Assembly (NCBI RefSeq): GCF_014529705.1
Contig: NZ_JAANIH010000034.1
Coordinates: 1-64,000, forward strand
Direction of reading: 5' to 3'
Length of the DNA stretch: 64,000 nt
From: Bradyrhizobium campsiandrae
Lineage (GTDB): Bacteria > Pseudomonadota > Alphaproteobacteria > Rhizobiales > Xanthobacteraceae
How positions within the stretch are numbered: the first letter of the stretch is position 1; each line of letters opens with the position of its first letter. Made by a program: the position numbers and the translations under genes. The notes beneath the pieces are model-generated. The model worked only from the letters and a program-made list of their open reading frames with translations, had not been told where the DNA came from and searched no databases. Shown here one piece after another: positions 52,584 through 61,417 of this stretch.

Positions 52584-53573
52584 ATGAGAGCGGTTTGGTA
52601 CGAGCAAACAGGGCCGGCGGTCGACGTTCTCACCTATGGTGAAATGGCGACGCCGGTCGCGGGCCCGGGCGAAGTCCGCATTCGCCTGGAGGCCTCCGGC
52701 GTCAATCCGGCCGATGTCGGCCGGCGCGGCGGCTCCTATCGCGCCATGGAATTTCCGCGCGTCATTCCGAACAGCGACGGCGCAGGCTTCGTCGATCAGA
52801 TCGGCGACGGCGTGACGCGGTTCAAGCCCGGCGATCGCGTCTGGCTGTTCAACGGCCAGCGCAACGGCCGCGCCTTCGGCACAGCGGCGGAATATATCGC
52901 GCTTGCCGAGCAGCTGGTGACGCCGCTGCCGGACAATCTGTCCTTTGCGGAAGGCGCAACGCTCGGCATCCCCGCGATGACGGCGTGGTGCGCCTTGTTT
53001 GCCGATGGGCCTGTTGTCGGCAAGACCGTGCTCGTCACCGGCGGCGCCGGCGCAGTCGGGCACTATGCGGTGCAACTGGCGAAATGGGGCGGTGGACAGG
53101 TGATCGCCACCGTCAGCTCGGCGATGAAGGGCGAGCAGGCGCGGCAAGCGGGCGCCGACCTGGTAATCAACTATAAAGACGAAGACGTTGTCGCCAAGGC
53201 GATGGCATTCACCGGCGGCCGTGGTGTCGATCGCGTCGTCGACGTCGATTTCGGCGGCAATATCGCGACCACGCTGAAGCTGATGGCGATCAATTCGACC
53301 ATCGCGGTCTACGCCACCAACGGCAATCGCACGCCCGTGGTGCCGATGCGCGAGCTGATGGAAAAGTGTATCGCGCTGCGCACGCTGGTGCTGTTCGCGC
53401 TGCCGCCGGCGCTGCTCGCGGCGGCGCAGGCCGACATCTCGAAATGGCTGGCTGCCGGCCGGCGGATTCACAATGTGGCCGCGCAGTTCGCACTCTCAGA
53501 CACTGCACAAGCGCATCTCGCTGTCGAGGAGGGCGACAAGCTCGGCACCGTGATCGTCGATTGCGCGCGGTAA
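52584..53573 (+). CDS. NADPH:quinone reductase-like (zinc-independent MDR)
   Basis: The 329-residue medium-chain reductase/dehydrogenase has a GroES-like N-terminal domain (SGVNPADVGRRGG, GDGVTRFKPGDRVW) and a Rossmann domain with VTGGAGAVGHYAVQLAKW. It lacks the zinc ligands of alcohol dehydrogenases, as in quinone/enone reductases. Start 52584 is chosen because homology begins MRAVWYEQ there. Confidence 0.88.
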   Translation: MRAVWYEQTGPAVDVLTYGEMATPVAGPGEVRIRLEASGVNPADVGRRGGSYRAMEFPRVIPNSDGAGFVDQIGDGVTRFKPGDRVWLFNGQRNGRAFGTAAEYIALAEQLVTPLPDNLSFAEGATLGIPAMTAWCALFADGPVVGKTVLVTGGAGAVGHYAVQLAKWGGGQVIATVSSAMKGEQARQAGADLVINYKDEDVVAKAMAFTGGRGVDRVVDVDFGGNIATTLKLMAINSTIAVYATNGNRTPVVPMRELMEKCIALRTLVLFALPPALLAAAQADISKWLAAGRRIHNVAAQFALSDTAQAHLAVEEGDKLGTVIVDCAR

Positions 53574-53576
53574 GGT

Positions 53577-54008
53577 TTAGGAAACAGGCGTGGTCCGCTC
53601 GTCGCTCCAGTCGATGCCGAGTTCGTCCATGCCGTCGGCGAGCAGATCGCCGAGCATCGGCTCGCCCAGGAGATATTGCACGGTCTCGCGCCGCGGCGTT
53701 TTGTATTCGGCGCGCGCCTCGACCGCGCGGGCGCGCAAGTCGTCCCACTCGTCGACATCGCCGTCGCCGCGACCCAGCCACATCAGCGTGACCAGATCGA
53801 GTTGCTCGTCCTCGTTCAGCGCACGGATAAAGCCCGCCAGCTCGGCGGCAACAGGGTCGGACGCGGTGTCCTCGAGCACGTCGATCTCATCGTCGTCGGA
53901 GGGGTTCGAACCGGAATCCTGGTCAGTGGCGCCTTCCTTGACATCGAATTCGCGCGCCTTCTCGATGATGAAGGCGACCTTGTCGGCCGAAATCGCAAGC
54001 TCTGGCAT
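53577..54008 (-). CDS. DUF3775 domain protein
   Basis: This 143-residue acidic protein has the DUF3775 pattern (LNEDEQLDLVTLMWLGRGDG, EWDDLRARAVEA, YLLGEPMLGDLLADGMDELG). It is typical of Bradyrhizobium and relatives; function unknown. It converges with the quinone reductase gene with a 3-bp gap. Confidence 0.82.
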   Translation of the reverse strand: MPELAISADKVAFIIEKAREFDVKEGATDQDSGSNPSDDDEIDVLEDTASDPVAAELAGFIRALNEDEQLDLVTLMWLGRGDGDVDEWDDLRARAVEARAEYKTPRRETVQYLLGEPMLGDLLADGMDELGIDWSDERTTPVS

Positions 54009-54129
54009 GGGCTCCCCCTTTGGCTCTCGATGGGTTCCTCACATAACGCAACATCGCGACAGATGATCCATTGCGTTCGCCGGCGGAAGGCCGCATCTTT
54101 CGCGAAAGCAAGAAAATAGGGGACGCCGC

Positions 54130-54981
54130 ATGCCGTGGACAGTGGGTCGGGTCAAAATCACCAAGGTCGTTGAAATGGAGACGGTCGGCTCGACCCGCTT
54201 CATCCTGCCGGCCGCGACCGCCGACGCAATCCAGAAGCTGCCCTGGCTGATCCCGCATTTCGCCACCGAGGAGGGCCGGCTGAAAATGTCGATCCACTCG
54301 CTGGTGGTGGAGACACCGACGCGCCGCATCGTGGTCGACACCGGCCTCGGCAACGACAAGCAGGGACGTGGCATCCCGGCCTGGAATAATCGCACGACGC
54401 CATTCCTGGAGGCCATGACGGCCGCAGGCTTTCCCCCTGACAGCATCGACACCGTGCTGTGCACCCATCTTCACGTCGACCACGTCGGCTGGAATACCAA
54501 GCTGGTCGATGGCAAATGGGTGCCGACCTTCCCCAAGGCGCGCTATCTGTTCGGCAAGACCGAGTATGACTATTGGCGCGACTATACGGCCGAGCCCGAC
54601 AAGGTCGCGGTGTTCAACGATTCCGTGAAGCCGGTCGTCGATGCTGATAAGGTCGAGCTGATCCCGAGCGATCACCGGCTGTGCGAGGAGATCAGCGTGA
54701 TCGCGACGCCCGGCCACAGCCCGGGGCACATGAGCGTCCTGATCGAATCCGGCGGAGAACAGGCGCTGCTCTCAGGTGACGTCGCCCATCACCCCTGCCA
54801 GATGGCCCATCTCGACTGGTGCTCCGTCGTCGACACCGACATCGCCCAATCGGCGGCATCCAGGCACAAGGTGTTCTCGCGCTTTGCCGATACCCCGACG
54901 CTGGTGATCGGCGGGCATTTCTCGGCCGGCCACATCAAACGGGACGGCGATGCGTTCAGGTTCGAGGCGCTGCAATCATAG
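54130..54981 (+). CDS. MBL-fold metallo-hydrolase 1
   Basis: The 283-residue metallo-beta-lactamase-fold enzyme has the metal site THLHVDHVGWNT, a later TPGHSPGHMS and SGDVAHHPCQ. It is closely related to the protein at 56765-57634 (THLHVDHVGWNT, WVPTFPKARY, DHxL blocks shared). It probably hydrolyses a lactone, ester or thioester. Neighbouring FAH and GST genes suggest a small-molecule catabolic role. Confidence 0.88.
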   Translation: MPWTVGRVKITKVVEMETVGSTRFILPAATADAIQKLPWLIPHFATEEGRLKMSIHSLVVETPTRRIVVDTGLGNDKQGRGIPAWNNRTTPFLEAMTAAGFPPDSIDTVLCTHLHVDHVGWNTKLVDGKWVPTFPKARYLFGKTEYDYWRDYTAEPDKVAVFNDSVKPVVDADKVELIPSDHRLCEEISVIATPGHSPGHMSVLIESGGEQALLSGDVAHHPCQMAHLDWCSVVDTDIAQSAASRHKVFSRFADTPTLVIGGHFSAGHIKRDGDAFRFEALQS

Positions 54982-54984
54982 GCT

Positions 54985-55019
54985 TCGGGTGGGTTAGCCG
55001 AAGGCGTAACCCACCCTAC
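54985..55019. repeat. Short intergenic hairpin repeat
   Basis: GGGTGGGTTAGCcgaaggcGTAACCCACCC forms a stem just after the MBL gene. It is a common rhizobial intergenic repeat and may also act as a terminator. Confidence 0.6.
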
Positions 55020-55123
55020 AGAGGAAAGGCTGCAATGCACCCCTTTTTCGGCGGTTGAATTTCCCGCCGCGCTGTTCCATGAAGCTATTTAACCGATCAG
55101 TCCATCCCAAGGGAGAAACGAGA

Positions 55124-55966
55124 ATGAAGCTTGTTCGTTATGGCGAAAAGGGTGCCGAGAAGCCCGGCCTGATCGACAAATCCGGACAGTTGCGCGACCT
55201 GTCGGCGCATGTGAAGGACCTCACCGGCGAGGCCTATTCGCCGGAGTCGCTCAAGAAACTGGCGGCGATCGATCCCGCCTCGCTGCCGGCAATCTCGGGC
55301 AAGCCGCGCTTCGGCGCCCCCGTGACCGGCATCTCGAAATTCGTCGCGATCGGCCTCAATTACAGCGACCATGCCAAGGAGACCGGCGCTGCCATCCCGA
55401 CCGAGCCGATCATCTTCATGAAGGCCAACACCTCGCTCTCGGGCCCGAACGATAACGTCGAGAAGCCGCGCGGCTCGACCAAGCTCGACTGGGAGGTCGA
55501 GATCGCCGCCATCATCGGCACGCGCGCCAAATACGTCTCGGAAGCCGACGCGCTGAACTACGTCGCCGGCTATTGCGTCTGCAACGACGTCTCCGAGCGC
55601 AACTTCCAGACCGAGCGCCTCGGCCAGTGGACCAAGGGCAAGTCGCACGACACGTTCGGCCCGGTCGGCCCCTGGCTCGCGACCAAGGACGAGATCAAGG
55701 ACGTGCAGAACCTGTCGATGTGGCTCGACGTCAACGGCCAGCGCCGCCAGACCGGCTCGACCAAGACCATGATCTTCTCGATGGCGAAATGCGTCTCTTA
55801 CGTCTCGCAGTTCATGACGCTGCTGCCCGGCGACATCATCACGACCGGCACCCCGCCCGGCGTCGGCCTCGGCATGAAGCCGCCGACCTTCCTCAATGTC
55901 GGCGACGTCATCACGCTCGGCATCGAAGGCCTCGGCGAGCAGCGCCAGGAGATCGTGGCGGCGTAA
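55124..55966 (+). CDS. Fumarylacetoacetate hydrolase-family protein
   Basis: The 280-residue FAH-fold protein has IGLNYSDHAKETG, the acidic metal site LDWEVEIAAIIG, NDVSERNFQ and TGTPPGVGLGMKPP. The family cleaves C-C bonds in acylpyruvates or hydrates/decarboxylates 2-keto acids. Start 55124 is supported by GGGAGAAACGAG; the upstream in-frame ATG at 55055 is not. Confidence 0.9.
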   Translation: MKLVRYGEKGAEKPGLIDKSGQLRDLSAHVKDLTGEAYSPESLKKLAAIDPASLPAISGKPRFGAPVTGISKFVAIGLNYSDHAKETGAAIPTEPIIFMKANTSLSGPNDNVEKPRGSTKLDWEVEIAAIIGTRAKYVSEADALNYVAGYCVCNDVSERNFQTERLGQWTKGKSHDTFGPVGPWLATKDEIKDVQNLSMWLDVNGQRRQTGSTKTMIFSMAKCVSYVSQFMTLLPGDIITTGTPPGVGLGMKPPTFLNVGDVITLGIEGLGEQRQEIVAA

Positions 55967-55984
55967 CCTGCCGCCCTTCTCTCC

Positions 55985-56106
55985 CCGTCATTGCGAGGGA
56001 GCCCCGCGACAAAATTGCGAAGCAATTTTGCGCTGGCGACGAAGCAATCCAGACTATTTCCGCGGAGACAGACTGGATTGCTTCGCTTCGCTCGCAATGA
56101 CGACAA
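55985..56106. repeat. Rhizobial palindromic intergenic repeat
   Basis: CGTCATTGCGAGGGAGCCCC opens the repeat. It contains GAAGCAATCCAG and its inverse CTGGATTGCTTC, and ends CGCTCGCAATGACG. An inner AAATTGCGAAGCAATTT stem is also present. A half copy lies at 49098-49131. Confidence 0.8.
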
Positions 56107-56138
56107 CGACTGCCGAATGTTCTTCAGGATATTTCCCC

Positions 56139-56750
56139 ATGAAACTCTCCTTCTCCGCCGCCTCGCCCTTTGCCCGCAAGGTGCGCATCGCCGCGATCGA
56201 GCTAGGGCTGATCGACAAGATCGAATTCACCCCCGCAACCGTTGCCCCGGGCACGGCCAACGAGGACTATTCGAAGATCACGCCGCTGAAGAAGCTGCCG
56301 GTGCTGATCACCGATGACGGCGACGTGATCCTGGATTCCTACGTCATCGTCGAATATCTCAACGAGATGGCCGGCGGCAGCCTGATCCCGGATTACGGCC
56401 CGCGGCGCTGGAAGGCCAAGACCAACCATTCGCTCATCAACGGCATGCTCGATTCCATGCTGCTGTGCCGCTACGAGAAGATGGTGCGGCCGCAGGGCCT
56501 GCAATGGCAGGCCTGGTCGGACGACCATTGGAACCGGGCCTGGACCGGCATGGCACGCTTCGAGAACATGCCTGATGTGCTGAACGGCCCGTTCGACATT
56601 TCGCAGATCGGCCTTGTTTGCGTGCTCGGCTATGCCGACTTCCGCTTCGCCGATTGCGGCTGGCGCAAGGCCTATCCGAAGCTCGATGCCTTTCACCAGA
56701 AGATGCTGGAGCGGCCCTCGGTGAAGATCTCGGTGCCGCCGGCGGCTTAA
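56139..56750 (+). CDS. Glutathione S-transferase family protein
   Basis: The 203-residue protein has an N-terminal thioredoxin-like GST domain (SFSAASPFARKVRIAAIELG, KLPVLITDDGDVILDSYVIV with the Asp-Ser of the glutathione site) and a C-terminal helical domain. It conjugates or reduces substrates with glutathione. It is followed by MBL gene 2 after 14 bp and is likely co-transcribed with it. Confidence 0.88.
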   Translation: MKLSFSAASPFARKVRIAAIELGLIDKIEFTPATVAPGTANEDYSKITPLKKLPVLITDDGDVILDSYVIVEYLNEMAGGSLIPDYGPRRWKAKTNHSLINGMLDSMLLCRYEKMVRPQGLQWQAWSDDHWNRAWTGMARFENMPDVLNGPFDISQIGLVCVLGYADFRFADCGWRKAYPKLDAFHQKMLERPSVKISVPPAA

Positions 56751-56764
56751 GCGCTGGAGTTCTC

Positions 56765-57634
56765 ATGAGCCTGACATATTCGATCGGCGATCTCACCATC
56801 CATCGCATCATCGAGCAGGAGACGTCATTCGTCCCGGCACTGGAGATGCTGCCGGGGCTGTCGCCCGAGGCTCTGGCCGAGAACCGGGCCTGGATGCGGC
56901 AGGCCAAGGCACTCGACGACAACGACGTGTTGCTGCTGTGCTTCCAATCCTATGTGGTGAAGACGCCGCACCACACCATTTTGGTCGACAGCTGCATCGG
57001 CAACGACAAGCCACGCCCGCAGCGGCCGAAATGGAACATGAAGACCGACGACACCTATTTGCGCGCACTCGATGTCGCGGGCGTTTCGGTCGATGACATC
57101 GATTTCGTGATGTGCACGCATCTGCATGTCGATCACGTCGGCTGGAACACGCGGCTGGAGAACGGCCGTTGGGTGCCGACCTTTCCCAAGGCGCGCTACG
57201 TTTTCGCCAAGCAGGAATACGACCATTGGTTCGAGCAGAATGCGAAGGCGGAGATTCCGCCCTTTGCCGACAGCGTGCTGCCCGTGGTCGAGGCTAACAG
57301 GCACGAGCTCGTCGGCAACGATCATCAAATCGGCGACCACGTGCGCATCCTGCCGACGCCGGGCCACACGCCCGGCCACGTCGCCATCGCGATGGGCCGC
57401 GGCAAGGACGATGCGGTATTCTCGGGCGACCTCATGCACTCGCCGCTGCAGACGCTCTATCCGGAGCTGTCGATCAAGTTCGACGTCGATCCGGCCAGGG
57501 CGGCGACGACACGCCGCAGCTTCCTCGAACGCTATTGCGACACCGATACGCTGTGCTGCACCGCGCATTTCCCCTCGCCCTCGGTGGGGAAGATCAGGCG
57601 CAAGGGCAACGCGTTCGTGTGTGCGGCTATTTAG
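56765..57634 (+). CDS. MBL-fold metallo-hydrolase 2
   Basis: This 289-residue protein is a paralogue of the one at 54130. It shows THLHVDHVGWNT, WVPTFPKARYVFAKQEY, TPGHTPGHVAI and SGDLMHSPLQ. The N-terminal part is longer and different. Two paralogues within 3 kb around FAH and GST genes suggest successive or alternative hydrolysis steps. The ATG at 56765 agrees with the start of homology (LTYSIGDLTIHRI). Confidence 0.88.
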   Translation: MSLTYSIGDLTIHRIIEQETSFVPALEMLPGLSPEALAENRAWMRQAKALDDNDVLLLCFQSYVVKTPHHTILVDSCIGNDKPRPQRPKWNMKTDDTYLRALDVAGVSVDDIDFVMCTHLHVDHVGWNTRLENGRWVPTFPKARYVFAKQEYDHWFEQNAKAEIPPFADSVLPVVEANRHELVGNDHQIGDHVRILPTPGHTPGHVAIAMGRGKDDAVFSGDLMHSPLQTLYPELSIKFDVDPARAATTRRSFLERYCDTDTLCCTAHFPSPSVGKIRRKGNAFVCAAI

Positions 57635-57643
57635 CGAGATGCC

Positions 57644-57736
57644 GTAGGGTGGGCAAAGGCGCACTTGCGCCGTGCCCACCAACTCTCTCGATCACGAAAA
57701 ATGCGTGGGCACGCTCCGCTTTGCCCACCCTACGAT
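57644..57736. repeat. Intergenic hairpin repeat
   Basis: GTAGGGTGGGCAAAG at the left and CTTTGCCCACCCTAC at the right form an inverted pair about 90 bp long overall, with GGCGCACTTGCGCC and GCGTGGGCACGC inside. It is a typical Bradyrhizobium repeat. Confidence 0.75.
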
Positions 57737-57757
57737 TCCACCCATGTGGGGAAAGCA

Positions 57758-58906
57758 ATGACTGCACTCCCAGACATTCCCCTGCCCGCCGGCATCCGCT
57801 CGCGTTACGTCGACGGCATCAACGGCCTGCGTATGCACGTGCTCGAGGCCGGCTTCGAGACCGGTGGGCGTCCCTGCATCCTGCTGCTGCACGGCTTTCC
57901 CGAGCTCGCCTTCTCCTGGCGCAAGGTGATGCCGACGCTCGCGGCCGCCGGCTATCACGTCCTTGCACCCGACCTGCGTGGCTATGGACGCACTACGGGC
58001 TGGAGCGCTGATTACGACGGCGATCTTGCGCCGATCTCGCTCCTCAATCTGGTGCGCGACGCACTCGCGCTGGTGTCGGCGTTCGGCTACCGGCAGGTCG
58101 ATCTCGCCGGGCATGATTTCGGCAGCCCGGTTGCGGCCTGGTGCGCGCTGATCCGGCCGGACGTGTTTCGGTCGGTGACGTTGATGAGCGCGCCATTCGG
58201 CGGAGCGCCGCCACTGCCGTTTGGCACCGTCGATGCCCCGGCAAAGCCAGCGGACGAAGACCCCGTGCATCGCGAACTCGCCGCGCTGCCGCGCCCACGC
58301 ATTCACTATCAATGGTATTATTCGACACGCCCGGCCAATGCCGACATGCTGCACGCGCCGCAAGGCCTGCACGATTTCCTGCGCGCCTATTATCATCACA
58401 AGAGCGCGGACTGGACCGACAACAAGCCCTATCCGCTCAAGTCGTGGTCGGCGGGCGAGCTTGCAAAGCTGCCGACCTATTACGTGATGGACCTCGGCGA
58501 GACCATGCCCGAGACAGTCGCCAAGGAGATGCCCTCGCCCGCCGCGGTGGCCGCCAATCAATGGCTGCCGGATAGCGATCTCGCTTTTTACAGCGCCGAA
58601 TATGCCCGCACCGGATTCCAGGGCGGCCTGCAATGGTATCGCTACGTCACGACGGGCATGCTCAACCGCGAGATGCAGCTTTTCTCGGGCCGCAGCATCG
58701 ATGTGCCCTCGTGCTTCATCTCGGGCGGGCAGGATTGGGGCACCCATCAGCGCCCCGGCGTATTCGAGGCGATGCAGGGGCGCGGCTGCACCAACATGCT
58801 CGGCTGTCATCTCGTCGACGGCGCCGGCCATTGGGTGCAGCAGGAGCAGCCCGCCGAGGTCAGCCGGCTGCTCCTGAGCTTCCTGCACGACGCCGCAGCG
58901 GACTGA
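57758..58906 (+). CDS. Alpha/beta hydrolase (epoxide hydrolase-like)
   Basis: This 382-residue alpha/beta-hydrolase has the oxyanion HGFPELAFSWRKVMP, the nucleophile elbow GHDFGSPVA (Asp in the nucleophile position, as in epoxide and haloalkane hydrolases) and the C-terminal GAGHWVQQEQP histidine. Start 57758 is placed where homology begins (MTALPDIPLPAGIRSRYV). It probably belongs to the same catabolic neighbourhood as the MBL and GST genes. Confidence 0.88.
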   Translation: MTALPDIPLPAGIRSRYVDGINGLRMHVLEAGFETGGRPCILLLHGFPELAFSWRKVMPTLAAAGYHVLAPDLRGYGRTTGWSADYDGDLAPISLLNLVRDALALVSAFGYRQVDLAGHDFGSPVAAWCALIRPDVFRSVTLMSAPFGGAPPLPFGTVDAPAKPADEDPVHRELAALPRPRIHYQWYYSTRPANADMLHAPQGLHDFLRAYYHHKSADWTDNKPYPLKSWSAGELAKLPTYYVMDLGETMPETVAKEMPSPAAVAANQWLPDSDLAFYSAEYARTGFQGGLQWYRYVTTGMLNREMQLFSGRSIDVPSCFISGGQDWGTHQRPGVFEAMQGRGCTNMLGCHLVDGAGHWVQQEQPAEVSRLLLSFLHDAAAD

Positions 58907-59016
58907 CGCGGCGCCACCGCCGCGTCACATGGCATTAATCCCCGGTTCAGGGAACATTCGGCAATGTCTGACGTTGCGGGATACCGGATCTGCGTCCGGC
59001 GACCATGGAGATGAAA

Positions 59017-59385
59017 ATGGACAAGAAGATCGCCGGACTATTGGGCGCGGTGGCTGCGCTCGGGACGCTTGGCGCGGTTGAAGCCGCACCGGCACCGACA
59101 GACGTTCTGCAGGCGAATTCATATGCCGACCTGCTGGAGCCGATTGCGAACGCCAGCGCCCTGCTGCAAGCCATCGATGAAGCGCCACCGGCAAAGACGA
59201 GCGAGAACGTCCAGGTCGCGCAATTCTACTATCATCACCACCACCATCATCACCATCACAGCTTTTATCGACGCTATCGCTATTATGACGACGCGCCCGT
59301 CGTGGTGGTGCCGCGGTATCGGCGGTATTACCACCATCACCATCATCACCACCATCATCACAGCTTCTATCGCCGCGATTATTGA
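59017..59385 (+). CDS. Secreted histidine-rich protein
   Basis: This 122-residue protein has a signal peptide (KKIAGLLGAVAALGTLGAVEAAPA) and two long histidine runs (nine after VAQFYY and ten after YRRYY), each followed by SFYRR. These look like a repeated metal-binding module in the periplasm, for Ni, Co, Zn or Fe. The ATG at 59017 is chosen with GGAGATGAAA upstream. A terminator follows. Function beyond metal binding is unknown. Confidence 0.72.
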   Translation: MDKKIAGLLGAVAALGTLGAVEAAPAPTDVLQANSYADLLEPIANASALLQAIDEAPPAKTSENVQVAQFYYHHHHHHHHHSFYRRYRYYDDAPVVVVPRYRRYYHHHHHHHHHHSFYRRDY

Positions 59386-59410
59386 TGTCGGTGGCAGCGT
59401 GAATGAGATG

Positions 59411-59440
59411 AACAGGACCTTCGGGTCCTGTTTGCTTTTG
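59411..59440 (+). terminator. Terminator after the His-rich gene
   Basis: AACAGGACCttcgGGTCCTGTT is a perfect stem with a tetraloop, followed by TGCTTTTG. Confidence 0.85.
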
Positions 59441-59528
59441 CCGATGTCATCGTCGGGAAGAATAGGCAGAAGCACCGACCGCTAGCACGGCGCGCCGGAC
59501 CCGGTGCGCCCGACAGCGGTCGCCTGTC

Positions 59529-60251
59529 CTATTCGTTGCGGGCCTTCTCCTTGGCCGCGCGATGCAGATGCCGGTAAGTGCCGTCGAACACCGTATCGGA
59601 TGACGACGTCCATTCGGTGCCGGCGGCGAGTGTGGGACGGCTGTTGTAGATTCGGCGAGCCTGGAGCTCGCGCTCCGCCGCTTCCTCCTCTTCCATGGGC
59701 TCAAGCTCGAAGTTCGCTTCCTCGGGAATGACGATGATCTGAGCAAATGGCTCGTTGGGCCGGAAGATGTGGGTACGCCCCTCAGCCGGCGCCTTGAAGA
59801 CGCAAAAGAACATCATCGGCCACCAGTTGCGGATCAACGCAGGGACCGCAATCGGCACGGTGTCGGTCTGATCGGCATAGAAGCGCGGATGCGGCTCGGT
59901 GCGGACAGCCATGCCTTTCTCGACCTTGAGATCGAGCAGGATCTGATAGGTGTAAAATGCGTCGCCAAACCTGCGAAACGGTGGCCATTCCGCGCCACCT
60001 TCCGGCGGCGCGCCCCAATCGGCCTCGAGGACCAAGCGGCCCTCTCTGGTCGTGACACGAAGCTCGAAGTCATAGGGATAGAACAGCTCGATGCCGTACT
60101 GCGCGCCCTCGGAAAAGGGCACGCAATGCCAGACCTGCTCACGCGAACCATTCGCACGAGGCTCGCGCTTGCCGGCCCATCCGGGGATTTCCAGCTTGGT
60201 GCGGCGGGGCGCCAGACGCGGATCGTTCAGACGAAATTTGACCTTGGCCAT
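59529..60251 (-). CDS. Conserved hypothetical protein (DUF6065-like)
   Basis: The 240-residue protein has WHCVPFSEGAQYGIELFYPY, RRFGDAFYTYQI and PIAVPALIRNWWPMMFFCVF, an all-beta style pattern that I associate with DUF6065. It has no signal peptide. The name is tentative and the function unknown. It is transcribed away from mbfA. Confidence 0.65.
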   Translation of the reverse strand: MAKVKFRLNDPRLAPRRTKLEIPGWAGKREPRANGSREQVWHCVPFSEGAQYGIELFYPYDFELRVTTREGRLVLEADWGAPPEGGAEWPPFRRFGDAFYTYQILLDLKVEKGMAVRTEPHPRFYADQTDTVPIAVPALIRNWWPMMFFCVFKAPAEGRTHIFRPNEPFAQIIVIPEEANFELEPMEEEEAAERELQARRIYNSRPTLAAGTEWTSSSDTVFDGTYRHLHRAAKEKARNE

Positions 60252-60398
60252 TATTCACCCGTCCATTCACACTGTAGAATTCGAGCCTGTACATCGGGGC
60301 AGGCTTGCGTTGCTCTCAGGCACCATCATGGCGGCGCATGGATTGCTAGGGTTCGCGTAGCGCGCGTGAATTGACCCTGAACGAATTGAAGCCTATAT

Positions 60399-60421
60399 CA
60401 CTTTAGAACCATTCTAAAGTG
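60399..60421. promoter_or_regulatory. Irr-type iron control element (ICE) upstream of mbfA
   Basis: The perfect palindrome CACTTTAGAAccaTTCTAAAGTG contains the rhizobial ICE core TTTAGAA-n3-TTCTAAA. It ends 15 bp before the mbfA start. Irr is known to act at such sites, repressing mbfA in Bradyrhizobium under low iron. Confidence 0.88.
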
Positions 60422-60436
60422 ATAGCAGGATCACAC

Positions 60437-61408
60437 GTGAAGAACTTTGCCGATCTGACCGAGCGCGAAGTGCTCGCAGTCGCGATCTCCTCCGAGGAGG
60501 AGGACAGCCGTATCTACATGACTTTCGCCGAGGATCTGAAGGAGCGCTATCCGGACTCGGCCAAGCTGTTCGAACAGATGGCCGAGGAGGAGCGCGGCCA
60601 TCGTCACATGCTGCTGGAACTCTACGAGCAGCGCTTCGGCCAGCATCTGCCGCCGATCCGGCGCGAGGACGTCAAAGGATTCCTGAAGCGCCGCCCAATC
60701 TGGCTCACCAAGAACCTGCCGCTCGACACCATCCGGAGGGAAGTCGAGACCATGGAACTCGAGGCCGAGCGCTTCTATGCGAAGGCCGCCGAGCAGGCCG
60801 AGGACGTCAATGTCCGCAGGCTGCTGGGCGACCTCGCCGAAGCGGAAAAGAGCCACGAGAACACCGCAGCCAGGCTGACCGACGAGATTCTCAAGCCCGA
60901 CGTGCGCGCCGAAGAGGACCGCACGCGCAGGCGGATGTTCGTGCTGCAATATGTGCAGCCGGGCCTCGCCGGCCTGATGGACGGCTCGGTCTCGACGCTG
61001 GCGCCGCTGTTCGCGGCCGCCTTCGCCACGCATCATAACTGGCAGACCTTTCTGGTCGGCCTCGCGGCCTCGATCGGCGCCGGCATCAGCATGGGATTTG
61101 CGGAAGCGCTGTCCGACGACGGGTCGTTGACCGGACGCGGCTCGCCCTGGCTGCGCGGCGTCACCTGCGGCGCGATGACGACCGTCGGCGGGCTCGGCCA
61201 TACCGCGCCCTATCTCGTGCCCGACAGCTGGTCCAACGCATTTTGGATCGCGACCGCGATTGCCTGCGTCGTCGTGTTCTTCGAGCTCTGGGCGATTGCC
61301 TATATCCGGGCCCGATACATGGACACGCCGTTCCTCCAGGCCGTGTTCCAGATCGTGCTCGGCGGCGCGATCGTGCTGGCGGTAGGCATCCTGATCGGGG
61401 CGGCATAG
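60437..61408 (+). CDS. mbfA: Membrane-bound ferritin A, iron exporter
   Basis: The protein of about 323 residues has an N-terminal ferritin-like rubrerythrin domain with metal-ligand glutamates (SSEEEDSRIYMTF, AEEERGHRHML, MELEAERFY, AEAEKSHE). A VIT1/CCC1-like membrane domain follows (PGLAGLMDGSVSTLAPLFAAA, GISMGFAEALSDDG and three further segments). It exports iron under iron excess. The GTG at 60437 is chosen because the earlier in-frame GTG at 60419 lies inside the ICE palindrome. Confidence 0.92.
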   Translation: MKNFADLTEREVLAVAISSEEEDSRIYMTFAEDLKERYPDSAKLFEQMAEEERGHRHMLLELYEQRFGQHLPPIRREDVKGFLKRRPIWLTKNLPLDTIRREVETMELEAERFYAKAAEQAEDVNVRRLLGDLAEAEKSHENTAARLTDEILKPDVRAEEDRTRRRMFVLQYVQPGLAGLMDGSVSTLAPLFAAAFATHHNWQTFLVGLAASIGAGISMGFAEALSDDGSLTGRGSPWLRGVTCGAMTTVGGLGHTAPYLVPDSWSNAFWIATAIACVVVFFELWAIAYIRARYMDTPFLQAVFQIVLGGAIVLAVGILIGAA

Positions 61409-61417
61409 GCGACGACG

